From Burkholderiales bacterium (lineage in GTDB: Bacteria; Pseudomonadota; Gammaproteobacteria; Burkholderiales; SG8-41), in contig JAIEPF010000007.1 of NCBI GenBank assembly GCA_019749945.1, forward strand, positions 186,001-250,000: a DNA stretch of 64,000 nt, read 5' to 3'. The first letter of the stretch is position 1; each line of letters begins with the position of its first letter. Made by a program: the position numbers and the translations under genes. This document shows positions 55,362 to 64,000 of the stretch, one piece after another. The notes under the pieces were generated by a model. The model did not search any database, was not told where the DNA came from, and worked only from the letters and a program-made list of their open reading frames with translations.

Positions 55362-57476
55362 TTGAACCCGGTAAAAAAATCATTGATGTGGGGCCGCCAC
55401 CAGCTGACGCTGGAGACCGGCGAAATCGCGCGCCAGGCTTCCGGCGCGGTCATGGTCACCATGGAAGACACGGTAGTGCTGGTCACCGTCGTCGGCGCAC
55501 GCAACGCGAAGCCGGGACAGGATTTTTTCCCGCTGACCGTTGATTACCAGGAACGCACTTACGCCGCCGGCAAGATTCCCGGCGGCTTTTTCCGCCGCGA
55601 AGGCCGCCCGTCAGAGAAGGAAATCCTGACCTGCCGGCTGATCGACCGCCCGATACGCCCGCTGTTTCCCGAGGGCTTCTACAACGAAGTGCAGATCATC
55701 GCCACGGTGATGTCCTCGAACAACGAAATCGACGCCGATATCCCGGCCATGGTCGGCGCATCCGCCGCACTGGCGCTCTCCGGCATGCCTTTTGACGGTC
55801 CGATCGGTGCCGCGCGGGTGGGCTACAGCAACGGCCAGTACATTCTCAACCCGACCGCCACCGAATTGAAAACCTCGCAGCTGGATCTGGTGGTCGCCGG
55901 CACACAGCAGGCGGTGCTGATGGTTGAATCCGAAGCCCAGCAATTGTCGGAAGACGTGATGCTCGGAGCAGTCGTGTTCGGCCACGAACAACTGCGTACC
56001 GTGATCAATGCGATCAATGAAATGGTCGATGAAATCGGCGTGCCGGAATACAACTGGACTCCGCCGCAGAAAGACGAACAGCTCATTGCACGTCTGGCCC
56101 AGATTGCCGAAGCCGAGCTGCGTCAGGCCTATCAGATCAGGCAGAAGCAGGCCCGCACCGTCCGTGTCAAGGAAATCAGCGAGAAAGTGCTGGCCGAACT
56201 GCTGCCGGCAGATGCCTCGCCCGACCTGATCAACACCGTCAAAAACGAGCTGGGCAACCTCGAAGCGAAAATCGTCCGCAACCAGATCCTCGACGGCGAG
56301 CCGCGCATCGACGGTCGCGACACCCGCACCGTGCGCCCGATCACCATCCGCACCGGTGTGCTGCCGCGCACCCATGGTTCCGCGCTGTTCACCCGCGGTG
56401 AAACCCAGGCCATCGTGGTCGCCACGCTGGGCACTTCGCGCGACGAGCAGATTGTCGACGCGCTGCAGGGCACCTATCGCGAACGTTTCATGCTGCATTA
56501 CAACTTCCCGCCGTATTCGACCGGCGAAACCGGCCGCGTCGGCACACCGAAGCGCCGCGAAATCGGTCATGGTCGCCTGGCCAAACGCGCGCTGATGGCA
56601 GTGCTGCCTTCCGCAGAAGAATTTGCTTATTCAATCCGCGTGGTTTCGGAAATCACCGAATCCAACGGTTCGAGTTCGATGGCATCCGTCTGCGGCGGCT
56701 GCCTGTCGCTGATGGACGCCGGCGTGCCGCTGAAAGCGCAGGTGGCGGGCATCGCGATGGGGCTGATCAAGGAAAGCAACCGTTTTGCCGTGCTGTCCGA
56801 CATCCTCGGCGACGAAGATCACCTCGGCGACATGGACTTCAAGGTGGCTGGCACCACGAACGGTGTTACCGCATTACAGATGGACATCAAGATCAACGGC
56901 ATCACCAAGGAAATCATGTATGCCGCGCTGAGCCAGGCACGTGAAGGCCGCCTGCATATCCTGGAAAAAATGGCCGGTGCGATCAACGCGCCGCGCACCG
57001 AACTCTCCGCCTGGGCGCCGCGCATGATTACCATGAAAATCAAGCCGGAAAAAATCCGCGACGTCATCGGCAAGGGCGGGGCGGTCATCCGTGCCATCAC
57101 CGAGGAAACCGGCACCACGATCGACATCCAGGACGACGGCACAGTGGTCATCGCCTGCGTCTCTTCGGAAGGCGGCGAAAGCGCCCGCAAGCGCATCGAG
57201 GAACTGACCGCAGATGTTGAAGTCGGCCGCGTCTATGAAGGCACCGTGCTCAAGCTGCTGGATTTCGGCGCGATCGTCAGTGTGCTGCCGGGTCGTGACG
57301 GCCTGCTGCATATTTCGCAGATCGCCAACGAACGCGTCAACAGCGTGGCTGACCACCTCAAGGAAGGCCAGGCCGTGCGCGTGAAGGTGCTCGAAGCCGA
57401 TGAAAAAGGCCGTCTGCGCCTGTCGATGAAGGCAGTAGCCGCGCCGGCGGAAGCGCAACCTGAGCAAGTGCAGTAA
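55362..57476 (+). CDS. pnp: Polyribonucleotide nucleotidyltransferase (PNPase)
   Basis: A 704-residue phosphorolytic 3'-5' exoribonuclease, part of the RNA degradosome in relatives. Two RNase PH domains ([18 protein letters not shown] and onward; [21 protein letters not shown]), an all-alpha linker, a KH domain ([20 protein letters not shown]) and an S1 domain ([18 protein letters not shown]). The TTG at 55362 is chosen because AAAGGAAA lies ahead and it supplies the usual residues before the [11 protein letters not shown] block; the first ATG, at 55386, would cut into the conserved start. Confidence 0.97.
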   Translation: MNPVKKSLMWGRHQLTLETGEIARQASGAVMVTMEDTVVLVTVVGARNAKPGQDFFPLTVDYQERTYAAGKIPGGFFRREGRPSEKEILTCRLIDRPIRPLFPEGFYNEVQIIATVMSSNNEIDADIPAMVGASAALALSGMPFDGPIGAARVGYSNGQYILNPTATELKTSQLDLVVAGTQQAVLMVESEAQQLSEDVMLGAVVFGHEQLRTVINAINEMVDEIGVPEYNWTPPQKDEQLIARLAQIAEAELRQAYQIRQKQARTVRVKEISEKVLAELLPADASPDLINTVKNELGNLEAKIVRNQILDGEPRIDGRDTRTVRPITIRTGVLPRTHGSALFTRGETQAIVVATLGTSRDEQIVDALQGTYRERFMLHYNFPPYSTGETGRVGTPKRREIGHGRLAKRALMAVLPSAEEFAYSIRVVSEITESNGSSSMASVCGGCLSLMDAGVPLKAQVAGIAMGLIKESNRFAVLSDILGDEDHLGDMDFKVAGTTNGVTALQMDIKINGITKEIMYAALSQAREGRLHILEKMAGAINAPRTELSAWAPRMITMKIKPEKIRDVIGKGGAVIRAITEETGTTIDIQDDGTVVIACVSSEGGESARKRIEELTADVEVGRVYEGTVLKLLDFGAIVSVLPGRDGLLHISQIANERVNSVADHLKEGQAVRVKVLEADEKGRLRLSMKAVAAPAEAQPEQVQ

Positions 57477-57486
57477 TTGCGGACCT

Positions 57487-57508
57487 GCGCCGGGGATGAT
57501 TCCGGCGC
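57487..57508 (+). terminator. GC-rich hairpin after pnp
   Basis: GCGCCGG, 8-base loop, CCGGCGC: a 7-base-pair stem starting 11 bases after the pnp stop. No T-run follows, so it more likely protects or pauses the mRNA end, just before the large palindrome. Confidence 0.6.
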
Positions 57509-57510
57509 AA

Positions 57511-57550
57511 GGCAATAAAAAAGGGAGCCCAGGCTCCCTTTTTTATTGCC
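57511..57550. terminator. Perfect 40-base palindromic bidirectional terminator
   Basis: A 19-base arm starting GGCAATAAAAAAGGGAGCC is exactly mirrored after a 2-base centre. Each strand reads as a GC core (GGGAGCC/GGCTCCC) with flanking A-run and T-run, so it terminates both pnp and the convergent DksA-like gene. Confidence 0.95.
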
Positions 57551-57562
57551 GCAGCAGTTCAA

Positions 57563-57988
57563 TTATTTTGCGACCTGGCGTTCGCGCAGTTCGTCCAGCG
57601 TTTTGCAGTCGATGCACAGGGTTGCCGTCGGCCGCGCTTCCAGCCGTTTGATGCCGATTTCCACGCCGCACGAATCACAATAGCCGTAATCCTTGGCAAT
57701 GATGCGGGCGATGGTTTCATCGATTTTCTTGATCAGCTTGCGCTCGCGGTCGCGGTTGCGCAATTCCAGCGACATGTCGGATTCCTGGCTGGCGCGGTCA
57801 TTGGGATCGGCAAAAATGGTGGCCTCGTCCTGCATCGTGTGCACGGTGCGGTCGATATCCTGGGACAGCTCGCGTTTCATTTCCTCGAGCATCTTGCGGA
57901 AATGCGCCAGCTGCCGCGCATTCATGTATTCCTCTTTTGCCTTGGCAGGCTTGTACGCGGGGTAATTCTTGAGTATTTCAGTGGCCAT
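57563..57988 (-). CDS. dksA: DksA/TraR-family C4 zinc-finger protein
   Basis: A 141-residue RNA polymerase secondary-channel protein that works with ppGpp. A coiled coil (KMLEEMKRELSQDIDRTVHTM to DRERKLIKKIDETIARI) carries the tip acidic residues in DPNDRASQE, and the four-cysteine zinc finger is CDSCGVEIGIKRLEARPTATLCIDC (about residues 104-128). Length fits a true DksA. The first ATG is used though it lacks a good ribosome-binding site; an internal ATG at 57925 is an alternative. Confidence 0.93.
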   Translation of the reverse strand: MATEILKNYPAYKPAKAKEEYMNARQLAHFRKMLEEMKRELSQDIDRTVHTMQDEATIFADPNDRASQESDMSLELRNRDRERKLIKKIDETIARIIAKDYGYCDSCGVEIGIKRLEARPTATLCIDCKTLDELRERQVAK

Positions 57989-58091
57989 GAGGACGATTAT
58001 GCGCTTAAAAAAAGAGCTTTAATAACAGAATTCGAAACCCGTCGCAAGAGAACCCGGGAGGGCGCAACAAGCCGCTGCGGGAGGCGTGTAA

Positions 58092-58121
58092 TTGACGCTG
58101 ACATCAGGGGCGGAGTATATT
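58092..58121 (+). promoter_or_regulatory. Promoter of the tRNA-Arg/tRNA-His pair
   Basis: TTGACG (58092-58097), 18-base spacer, TATATT (58116-58121). The start near 58128 gives a leader of about 40 bases before tRNA-Arg. Confidence 0.7.
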
Positions 58122-58168
58122 ACGCGCCTTCGGTTCCGGCGGAAAAATCCCGGCTTGCCCGCTCGTTT

Positions 58169-58245
58169 GTGCCCGTAGCTCAACCGGATAGAGCACCGGC
58201 CTTCTAAGCCGGGGGTTGTGGGTTCGAGTCCCGCCGGGCGCGCCA
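58169..58245 (+). tRNA. tRNA-Arg (TCT)
   Basis: A 77-base cloverleaf with CCA encoded. GTGCCCG pairs with CGGGCGC, the anticodon stem CCGGC/GCCGG holds CTTCTAA (anticodon TCT), and the T-arm has GGTTCGAGTCC. It reads AGA and AGG codons. Confidence 0.96.
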
Positions 58246-58274
58246 CAATAACAGCATGTTTCAGTTTGTTTCGG

Positions 58275-58352
58275 TGGTGGCTGTAGCTCAGCTGGTAGAG
58301 TCCTGGATTGTGATTCCAGTCGTCGTGGGTTCGAGTCCCATCAGCCACCCCA
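58275..58352 (+). tRNA. tRNA-His (GTG)
   Basis: A 78-base tRNA including the extra 5' G (position -1) that pairs with the C discriminator, as required for tRNA-His. GTGGCTG pairs with CAGCCAC, the anticodon loop is TTGTGAT (anticodon GTG), and CCA is encoded. It lies 29 bases after tRNA-Arg, probably one transcript. Confidence 0.97.
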
Positions 58353-58370
58353 TCCTAGCCGTTTGCAGGC

Positions 58371-58817
58371 CTAGGTCTTGACGCGCATCACCCGCTGCTG
58401 TTCGCGTTGCCATTCCCGGTCCTTTTCCGTGGCCCGTTTGTCATGCTGTTTTTTGCCCTTGGCGAGGCCGATTTCCAGCTTGATCCTGCCTTTTGAATAA
58501 TGCAGGTTCAGCGGCACCAGGGTATATCCCGCGCGCTCCACGCTGCCGATCAGCCGGTTGATTTCCTCGGCATGCAGCAGAAGTTTGCGGGTACGGACGG
58601 GATCCGGATGCACATGGGTCGAGGCGGTCGGCAGCGGGCTGATATGAGCCCCGATCAGAAACAATTCGGAGTTGCCGACGATGACGTAAGCCTCTTTCAA
58701 CTGGGCGCGTCCAGCCCGGATGGCTTTTACCTCCCAGCCCTCCAAGGCGATGCCCGCCTCAAAGCGCTGTTCGATAAAATAGTCGTAAAACGCCTTTTTG
58801 TTCTCAACGATACTCAT
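58371..58817 (-). CDS. smpB: SsrA-binding protein SmpB
   Basis: A 148-residue OB-fold protein that loads tmRNA onto stalled ribosomes. Signature: [31 protein letters not shown], then [26 protein letters not shown] and a basic C-terminal tail ([24 protein letters not shown]) that reads into the mRNA channel. It diverges from ratA with 64 bases between, a standard arrangement. ssrA itself is not in the window. Confidence 0.98.
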   Translation of the reverse strand: MSIVENKKAFYDYFIEQRFEAGIALEGWEVKAIRAGRAQLKEAYVIVGNSELFLIGAHISPLPTASTHVHPDPVRTRKLLLHAEEINRLIGSVERAGYTLVPLNLHYSKGRIKLEIGLAKGKKQHDKRATEKDREWQREQQRVMRVKT

Positions 58818-58881
58818 TGTTTGACCAGATCATGACAAGCCGTATTTTAACCGGGCCGGCGATGATGCTGCGGATTCCGGC

Positions 58882-59313
58882 ATGAAAGTATCCCGTTCGG
58901 CGCTGGTCCATTTCAGTGCCGCCCAGATGTTCGGACTGGTCGATGACATTGAACGTTACCCGGAATTCCTGCCATGGTGCAGCGGAACAAGGGTGACGCA
59001 GCGCGATGCGGCGACGACCAGTGCTACGATCAACATCAACTACCGCGGCATCCGGCAGAGTTTTTCAACCGAAAACCGCAAGCATTTTCCGCAGCAGATG
59101 AGCATGCGGCTTGTCGAGGGTCCGTTCAAGGCACTGGATGGCGAATGGCGCTTTACGCCGCTGGACGAAATGGCCTGCAGGATCGATTTCCAGCTGCAAT
59201 ACGAGTTTTCCAATGCCTTGCTGGAAAAACTGGTCGGGCCTGTGTTCGGCTACATCGCCGGCACCATGGTCGATGCCTTTCTGAAGCGGGCAGAGCAATT
59301 GCACAGCGCGTGA
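58882..59313 (+). CDS. ratA: RatA / COQ10-like START-domain protein
   Basis: A 143-residue polyketide-cyclase/START fold protein: SRSALVHFSAAQMFGLVDDIERYPEFLPWC, ININYRGIRQSFSTENR, LVEGPFKALDGEWRFTPLD and FSNALLEKLVGPVFGYIAGTMVDAFLKRAEQ. The family is called RatA (ribosome association toxin) in E. coli and is related to ubiquinone-binding Coq10; which role applies is unresolved. It is followed by rnfH (ratB) after 5 bases. Confidence 0.92.
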   Translation: MKVSRSALVHFSAAQMFGLVDDIERYPEFLPWCSGTRVTQRDAATTSATININYRGIRQSFSTENRKHFPQQMSMRLVEGPFKALDGEWRFTPLDEMACRIDFQLQYEFSNALLEKLVGPVFGYIAGTMVDAFLKRAEQLHSA

Positions 59314-59318
59314 GCCGG

Positions 59319-59588
59319 ATGAAGGTCTCTGTCGCCTATGCCTTGCCGCACCGTCAGATCGTACGCGAACTCGAGGTGGCGGAAGGTTCGACAGTTGCTG
59401 ACGCACTGCGGGGATCGGGGCTGCTGCAAGACTTTCCGGCAATTGATCCGGTTGTCACAAAAGTCGGGATATACGGCAAAACCGCCTCATGGGACGAGGT
59501 GCTGCAACCGGGTGACCGGGTGGAAATCTACCGACCGCTGAACATCGATGCCAAGAACGCACGCCGCGAGCGCGGCAGAAAAAGTTGA
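59319..59588 (+). CDS. rnfH: RnfH family ubiquitin-like protein
   Basis: An 89-residue beta-grasp protein (RnfH/RatB): MKVSVAYALPHRQIVRELEV, then GSTVADALRGSGLLQDFP, VGIYGKTASWDEVLQPGDRVEIYRPLNIDAKNARRER. The ending PLxxDPKxxRRxR type is a family hallmark. Despite the name its role is unclear. Translation starts just after the ratA stop. It converges with the DUF4124 gene with only 4 bases between. Confidence 0.93.
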   Translation: MKVSVAYALPHRQIVRELEVAEGSTVADALRGSGLLQDFPAIDPVVTKVGIYGKTASWDEVLQPGDRVEIYRPLNIDAKNARRERGRKS

Positions 59589-59592
59589 AGCA

Positions 59593-60039
59593 TCACTTGC
59601 AATTGGTGTCTACCGCGCGCTGCGCACGCGCCATCTCTGCAGCGCGTTCGTTATCTTCCATGAATACGCGCTCGCCGGTTGCCGGATCGGTTTTGCCGAT
59701 GCGGATGCCGGACTGCAGGCTGCGCAGGTAAGACTGGGCTGCCTCGCAATTCTGTTTGCGATCCGCGGTTTCCTGGTTTTTTTCCTCCCCTTTTTTGGCG
59801 GCTTCCTGCTGCTCCAGCTTGCGCTTGCGGAACTCGGCGTCGCGTTCAGCCAGGGATTTCTGCGGGCCAGCCGGCGCAGCTTCGGGATTATTGCGAATCC
59901 CTGTGGACTCCGCCTTGGTTCCCGGGGGGCAAACTGCGGCAAATTCAACCCGGCCGCCTGCGCCTATACATTTCATGATCTGGGCATGCGCCGTAAATGG
60001 CAGGGTGGCCAGAGCCAGGATTGCGAGTAAAGTTTTCAT
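59593..60039 (-). CDS. DUF4124-like secreted protein
   Basis: A 148-residue protein with a clear signal peptide (MKTLLAILALATLPFTAHA). A short DUF4124-like start (QIMKCIGAGGRVEFAAVCPPGTKAES) with a Cys pair is followed by a charged coiled coil (LAERDAEFRKRKLEQQEAAKKGEEKNQE) and CEAAQSYLRSLQSGIRI. The typical W/Y of DUF4124 is not obvious. The function of these periplasmic proteins is unknown. The ATG at 60039 is preferred; the longer frame to 60129 is not signal-like. Confidence 0.85.
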   Translation of the reverse strand: MKTLLAILALATLPFTAHAQIMKCIGAGGRVEFAAVCPPGTKAESTGIRNNPEAAPAGPQKSLAERDAEFRKRKLEQQEAAKKGEEKNQETADRKQNCEAAQSYLRSLQSGIRIGKTDPATGERVFMEDNERAAEMARAQRAVDTNCK

Positions 60040-60149
60040 GATCGGTGCCTGCTCAATTTGGGGGCGTGACAGCTCATCCCGTCCACGCGAGACTGCCCAG
60101 AAAATAGCCAGTTTGCGCTCTGCCGTCAATGGAATAACGCCGCAGTCAG

Positions 60150-60178
60150 TTTACCGTTTACGCCTCAACGCCTATAAT
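60150..60178 (+). promoter_or_regulatory. Promoter of guaB
   Basis: TTTACC (60150-60155), 17-base spacer, TATAAT (60173-60178). Start near 60185, 19 bases before the guaB ATG. Confidence 0.7.
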
Positions 60179-60203
60179 CCGCGCTTTGCGAAGGACGCAT
60201 CCC

Positions 60204-61670
60204 ATGCGCGTGGTGCAGAAAGCCCTCACTTTCGACGATGTGCTGCTGATTCCGGCACATTCCTCAATCCTGCCGCGTGAAGTCAGCCTCAAAACCAAGC
60301 TTACCCGCGGCATCTCCCTGAACATACCGCTGCTGTCGGCGGCGATGGATACCGTGACCGAATCCCGGCTGGCGATTGCCATTGCCCAGGAAGGCGGCAT
60401 CGGCATAGTCCACAAGAACATGACACCCAAGGCGCAGGCTGCCGAGGTCACCAAGGTCAAGCGTTTCGAGAGCGGCATCGTCAAGGATCCGATCACCATC
60501 ACCCAGGACATGACGGTGAAAGACGTGCTGGCGCTGACGCGGCAGCACCGCATCTCCGGTTTGCCGGTGGTCGGCGCCGACGGCAAGGTGGTTGGCATCG
60601 TCACCAACCGCGACCTGCGCTTTGAAAGCAAACTCAATCAGCCGGTCAAAAACATCATGACACCTCGCGCCAGGCTGATCACTGTGCGCGAGGGTTCGGG
60701 CCGGGAAGAGGCCCGCATGCTGATGCACAAACACCGGCTGGAGCGGGTGCTCGTGGTCAACAAGAATTTTGAATTGCGCGGCCTGATCACGGTCAAGGAC
60801 ATCCTCAAATCCTCCGAACATCCCAACGCCTGCAAGGACAAGCTTGGTCGTCTGCGCGTCGGTGCCGCGGTCGGGGTCGGTGAGGGCACGGAAGAACGCG
60901 CCGAAGCGCTGGTCGAGGCCGGCGTCGATGTCATCATCGTCGATACCGCGCATGGACATTCCGAAGGCGTGCTCAAACGCGTGCGCTGGCTGAAACGCAG
61001 CTACCCGAAACTGCAGGTGATCGGCGGCAACATCGCCACCGCCTCCGCGGCAAAAGCGCTGGTCGACCACGGTGTTGACGGCGTCAAGGTCGGCATCGGT
61101 CCCGGCTCGATCTGCACCACGCGCATTGTCGCCGGCATCGGTGTGCCGCAAATCACCGCCGTGGATAATGTTGCAAAGGCGCTCGCAAAAACCGACGTGC
61201 CGCTGATCGCCGACGGCGGCATCCGTTATTCCGGCGATATCGCCAAGGCGATTGCCGCCGGCGCTTATTCGGTGATGGTCGGCAGCCTGTTTGCCGGCAC
61301 CGAAGAGTCACCGGGCGAGATCGAACTGTTCCAGGGCCGTTCCTACAAGTCGTACCGCGGCATGGGTTCGCTGGGTGCGATGCAGCAGGGTTCCGCCGAC
61401 CGTTATTTCCAGGAGCTCGACGAACTCGACACCGAAAAACTGGTGCCTGAAGGCGTCGAAGGCCGTGTCCCGTACAAGGGGGGCGTGGCGCCATTGATTC
61501 ATCAATTAATGGGCGGCCTGCGCGCCAGCATGGGTTATATGGGCTGCAGCAGCATCGATGCGGTCCGCCGCGAAGCCGAATTCGTCGAAATCACCTCGGC
61601 CGGCATCCGCGAATCCCATGTCCACGACGTGCAGATCGTCAAGGAAGCGCCGAACTATCGTGTCGAATAA
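60204..61670 (+). CDS. guaB: IMP dehydrogenase
   Basis: A 488-residue NAD-dependent enzyme making XMP from IMP, the first step to GMP. The barrel starts [18 protein letters not shown]; two CBS domains are inserted (about 95-205, [22 protein letters not shown] and the [13 protein letters not shown] block); the active-site Cys is in [15 protein letters not shown], with the flap near RGMGSLGAM. The ATG at 60204 starts the normal [12 protein letters not shown]. guaA follows after 72 bases. Confidence 0.98.
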   Translation: MRVVQKALTFDDVLLIPAHSSILPREVSLKTKLTRGISLNIPLLSAAMDTVTESRLAIAIAQEGGIGIVHKNMTPKAQAAEVTKVKRFESGIVKDPITITQDMTVKDVLALTRQHRISGLPVVGADGKVVGIVTNRDLRFESKLNQPVKNIMTPRARLITVREGSGREEARMLMHKHRLERVLVVNKNFELRGLITVKDILKSSEHPNACKDKLGRLRVGAAVGVGEGTEERAEALVEAGVDVIIVDTAHGHSEGVLKRVRWLKRSYPKLQVIGGNIATASAAKALVDHGVDGVKVGIGPGSICTTRIVAGIGVPQITAVDNVAKALAKTDVPLIADGGIRYSGDIAKAIAAGAYSVMVGSLFAGTEESPGEIELFQGRSYKSYRGMGSLGAMQQGSADRYFQELDELDTEKLVPEGVEGRVPYKGGVAPLIHQLMGGLRASMGYMGCSSIDAVRREAEFVEITSAGIRESHVHDVQIVKEAPNYRVE

Positions 61671-61742
61671 TTCGCGTTGAATGATCGCCCCGCCGGCGCC
61701 CTGCGCGCCGACGCCTGAAAACCCGACGTAACGATCCTGTCC

Positions 61743-63308
61743 GTGCAACACGAAAAAATCCTGATTCTCGATTTCGGTTCACAATATACCCAGTTGATTG
61801 CGCGCCGGGTGCGCGAACTCCATGTGTACTGCGAACTCCACCCGTACGACGTCACCGAAGATTTCATCCGCGCCTTCAAACCCGCCGGCGTGATCCTCTC
61901 CGGCGGGCCGGCCTCGGTGTGGGAAGACAGCACGCCACGCGCACCGTCGCTGGTGTACGAACTGGGTGTGCCGGTGCTGGGCATCTGCTACGGCATGCAG
62001 ACCATGGCGGAACAACTCGGCGGCAAGGTCGAGATGGGCAGGGTGCGCGAGTTCGGTTATGCCGAAGTGCGCGCGCGAGGTCATACCGCCTTGCTGAAAG
62101 ACATCCAGGATCGGACCACGGTCGAAGGCCACAGCTTGCTCGACGTGTGGATGAGCCACGGCGACAAGGTGATCGACATGCCGCCGGGCTTCAAGCTGAT
62201 GGCCAGCAACGCGACCTGCCCGATCGCCGGCATGGCGGATGAGGCGCGCAAATTCTATGCCGTGCAGTTCCATCCCGAGGTCACGCACACGCCGCAGGGC
62301 AGGGCCTTGATCGAACGCTTTGTTCTGGGCATCTGCGGACTGGCCGGCGACTGGAGCATGCCCAATTACGTCGAGGAAGCCGTTGCGCGCATCCGCCGTG
62401 ATGTCGGCGATGAGGAGGTCATCCTCGGCCTGTCGGGCGGTGTTGACTCCTCGGTGGCCGCGGCACTGATCCATCGCGCCATCGGCAAACAACTGACCTG
62501 CGTGTTTGTCGACAACGGCCTGCTGCGCCTGAACGAGGCGGGGCAGGTGATGGCCACCTTTGCGCAGAATTTCGGGGTCCGCGTGATCCACGTCAATGCC
62601 CGTGACCAGTTCATGGGTCATCTCGCGGGCGTCACCGATCCCGAACAAAAACGCAAAGTCATCGGCCGCGAATTCATCGAAGTGTTCCAGGCCGAATCGG
62701 CAAAACTGCCCAAAGCCAAATGGCTGGCGCAAGGCACGATCTATCCGGATGTCATCGAATCCGCCGGCGCCAAGACCAAAAAAGCCCACACCATCAAATC
62801 ACACCACAACGTCGGCGGCCTGCCGGACACACTGCACCTGAAACTGCTGGAACCACTGCGCGAACTGTTCAAGGACGAAGTGCGGGAGCTGGGTCTGGCC
62901 CTCGGCCTGCCGCGCGACATGGTGTTCCGCCATCCCTTCCCGGGACCGGGGCTGGGGGTGCGCATCCTCGGCGAAGTCAAGGCGCAATACGCCGACCTGC
63001 TGCGCGAAGCCGACGCCATCTTTATCGAAGAGCTGCGCGCCGCTGATTGGTATGACAAAACCGCGCAGGCTTTTGCCGTGTTCCTGCCGGTGAAATCGGT
63101 GGGCGTGATGGGCGATGGCCGCACTTATGAGTATGTTGTTGCGCTGCGTGCGGTACAGACCACGGATTTCATGACCGCGCACTGGGCGGAGCTGCCGTAC
63201 AGCCTGCTGGCCAAAGTGTCGAACCGCATCATCAATGAAGTGCGCGGCATCAATCGCGTGGTTTACGACATCTCAGGCAAGCCGCCGGCAACTATTGAAT
63301 GGGAATAG
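61743..63308 (+). CDS. guaA: GMP synthase (glutamine-hydrolysing)
   Basis: A 521-residue enzyme that aminates XMP to GMP. The class I glutamine amidotransferase half has the nucleophile in [13 protein letters not shown] and the His/Glu in FHPEVTHT. The ATP-pyrophosphatase half has the P-loop [11 protein letters not shown], and the C-terminal dimerisation domain ends [11 protein letters not shown] start. The intact 3' end is followed at once by AT-rich, gene-poor DNA. In other bacteria the guaA 3' end serves as attachment site for genomic islands. Confidence 0.98.
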   Translation: MQHEKILILDFGSQYTQLIARRVRELHVYCELHPYDVTEDFIRAFKPAGVILSGGPASVWEDSTPRAPSLVYELGVPVLGICYGMQTMAEQLGGKVEMGRVREFGYAEVRARGHTALLKDIQDRTTVEGHSLLDVWMSHGDKVIDMPPGFKLMASNATCPIAGMADEARKFYAVQFHPEVTHTPQGRALIERFVLGICGLAGDWSMPNYVEEAVARIRRDVGDEEVILGLSGGVDSSVAAALIHRAIGKQLTCVFVDNGLLRLNEAGQVMATFAQNFGVRVIHVNARDQFMGHLAGVTDPEQKRKVIGREFIEVFQAESAKLPKAKWLAQGTIYPDVIESAGAKTKKAHTIKSHHNVGGLPDTLHLKLLEPLRELFKDEVRELGLALGLPRDMVFRHPFPGPGLGVRILGEVKAQYADLLREADAIFIEELRAADWYDKTAQAFAVFLPVKSVGVMGDGRTYEYVVALRAVQTTDFMTAHWAELPYSLLAKVSNRIINEVRGINRVVYDISGKPPATIEWE

Positions 63309-63326
63309 AGAATAGGTTTTTCTCTA
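63306..63326 (+). other. Hairpin on the guaA stop codon
   Basis: TAGAGAA (63306-63312) pairs with TTCTCTA (63320-63326) around 7 bases. It lacks a GC core, so it is a poor terminator. GAATAGA recurs at 63333-63339 as TGAATAGACG-like sequence. It may mark the junction with the foreign-looking DNA. Confidence 0.35.
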
Positions 63327-63539
63327 TCTATATGAATAGACGTAAAACTCACCGAATTCGCCGGGGTTTATCGCCACACGCAGCGGTCGGTTGAAGGCTG
63401 CCATGGAAATCCATTCCGGCCAAATCCCGCTACGCACTACAGGTCTTGCTGACGGGTGTTGATATTTCCGTTCCACATCGCGGCGACAAGGAAGACAAGT
63501 GCACCACAACAACCCATGTGGAAGCACTGGTCCATCTGC

Positions 63540-63833
63540 AGATTTCTTGCGACTTATGGCCAAACCCGCTTCTTCAGGTACCCATTGCTTGTCGAAAAGC
63601 GGGAACATCCCGACTATCGCATGAGCAGTCGCGATCTGGTTGTCGGCATCGAGATTACAGAGGCGATGTCGGAGGACATGACGCGGACCGACGCCATGCG
63701 ATACGACGAAGACGACGTTGTTTTCCTGAACCTGTCCTCGTTCGTTCTGTACGGGAGCCTCGCGTCGCTCGACGCAGGAGCTTCGCACAATTCGAGAAGG
63801 CTCCCGTTATTCTCGGATACGGAGGCGTCTTAG
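63540..63833 (+). pseudogene. Possible gene relic, unknown family
   Basis: A short stretch reads as plausible protein: RFFRYPLLVEKREHPDYRMSS and then RDLVVGIEITEAMSEDMTRTDAM. The pattern (hydrophobic strand, KREHPDY, then VGIEITEA) reminds me of nuclease-like hypothetical proteins with an HPDF...GIEITEA core, but I cannot name the family. No good start codon or ribosome-binding site is present, and the sequence before it fits better in another frame (VPHRGDKEDKCTTTTHVEAL), which suggests a frameshift. After residue DAM it loses protein character. A decayed accessory gene is the best reading. Confidence 0.35.
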
Positions 63834-64000
63834 CCTGCCCGGGCCAGTCCGCGCAATGCGCAACCATTGCCTTGAGCAAGGCATACTTTCTCGCGACGTT
63901 CAAACTTGCGCTATCTGCCAGCCGGTCACTGTTTGTTTCAATCGGCTTGCTCGCGTATACGGCGTCCTTAACTGATGCGTATTCGCTTGGGCTTCTCGTC
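63655..64000 (-). CDS. Possible partial open frame entering from the right edge
   Basis: The minus-strand frame is open from the window edge. Its first 60 residues look protein-like (SEYASVKDAVYASKPIETNSD, then LADSASLNVARKYALLKAMV, then AHCADWPGQAK); the rest is Arg/Ser-rich and probably not real coding. A frameshift near 63832-63836 would place a stop there. I do not recognise the family. It overlaps the relic on the other strand, so at most one of the two is a functional gene in this overlap. Confidence 0.25.
   Translation of the reverse strand, partial: TRSPSEYASVKDAVYASKPIETNSDRLADSASLNVARKYALLKAMVAHCADWPGQAKTPPYPRITGAFSNCAKLLRRATRGSRTERTRTGSGKQRRLRRIAWRRSASCPPTSPL

Noticed and set aside
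58882..59588. ratA-rnfH as a true toxin-antitoxin pair
   Set aside because: Despite the historical name RatAB, both are conserved housekeeping families next to smpB in most proteobacteria.
63324..63788. 154-codon leftward frame after guaA
   Set aside because: Only its last 25 residues look protein-like; no start signal and no recognisable family.

Overview
The window looks like chromosomal DNA from a GC-rich betaproteobacterium, most likely Burkholderiales or a close relative. The evidence is gene order (pheT-ihfA-merR-tRNA-Pro, surE-pcm-nlpD, alaC-hom-thrC, rimP-nusA-infB-rbfA-truB-rpsO-pnp, smpB/ratA-rnfH-guaB-guaA), protein sequence character, and three Bug/TctC-type solute receptors, a family greatly expanded in Burkholderiales. 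No rRNA, CRISPR array, complete insertion sequence or prophage was seen.

Layout. 1-2925: 3' part of pheT, ihfA, a MerR regulator and tRNA-Pro(GGG). 2926-6148: a thin region with a probable 63-residue gene, a stand-alone EAL protein, a nitrilase-fold amidase and an acyltransferase. 6142-9226: a leftward acyl-CoA dehydrogenase / family III CoA-transferase / RraA-like set, probably organic-acid catabolism. 9395-11740: surE-pcm-nlpD, but no rpoS follows. 11770-15627: leftward MoxR-DUF58-transglutaminase operon. 15797-19999: a 1400-residue multi-PAS histidine kinase. 20545-24521: alaC-hom-thrC. 24572-29752: nadC, a membrane-anchored FMN glutamate-synthase-like protein, and clpB behind a clear heat-shock promoter. 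29753-30242: no gene, but a promoter-hairpins-terminator block that looks like a small RNA. 30243-38823: a GGDEF-EAL protein, a hydrolase-OsmC fusion, three orphan tricarboxylate receptors, a TauD-type dioxygenase, a PIN protein and a thioesterase. 38880-45064: four-domain rhodanese, TauE-type exporter, RhlE helicase, HNH protein, a duplicated four-helix membrane protein and a DUF1223 protein. 45172-48746: PHP phosphatase, YciO, trpS, lexA. 48997-57476: the translation/RNA-decay operon. 57563-63308: dksA-like gene, tRNA-Arg and tRNA-His, smpB, ratA-rnfH, a DUF4124 protein, guaB and guaA. 63309-64000: decayed or foreign-looking sequence abutting guaA, a known island insertion point in other bacteria.

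The most unusual signal is a family of about eight AT-rich 16-30 bp elements, built around TTATTGATTTTATTGA, scattered between genes on both strands. One copy lies inside truB without changing its length. I know no named element that matches. The second is the small-RNA candidate at about 29868-30076. Most other genes are housekeeping or well-known accessory families.
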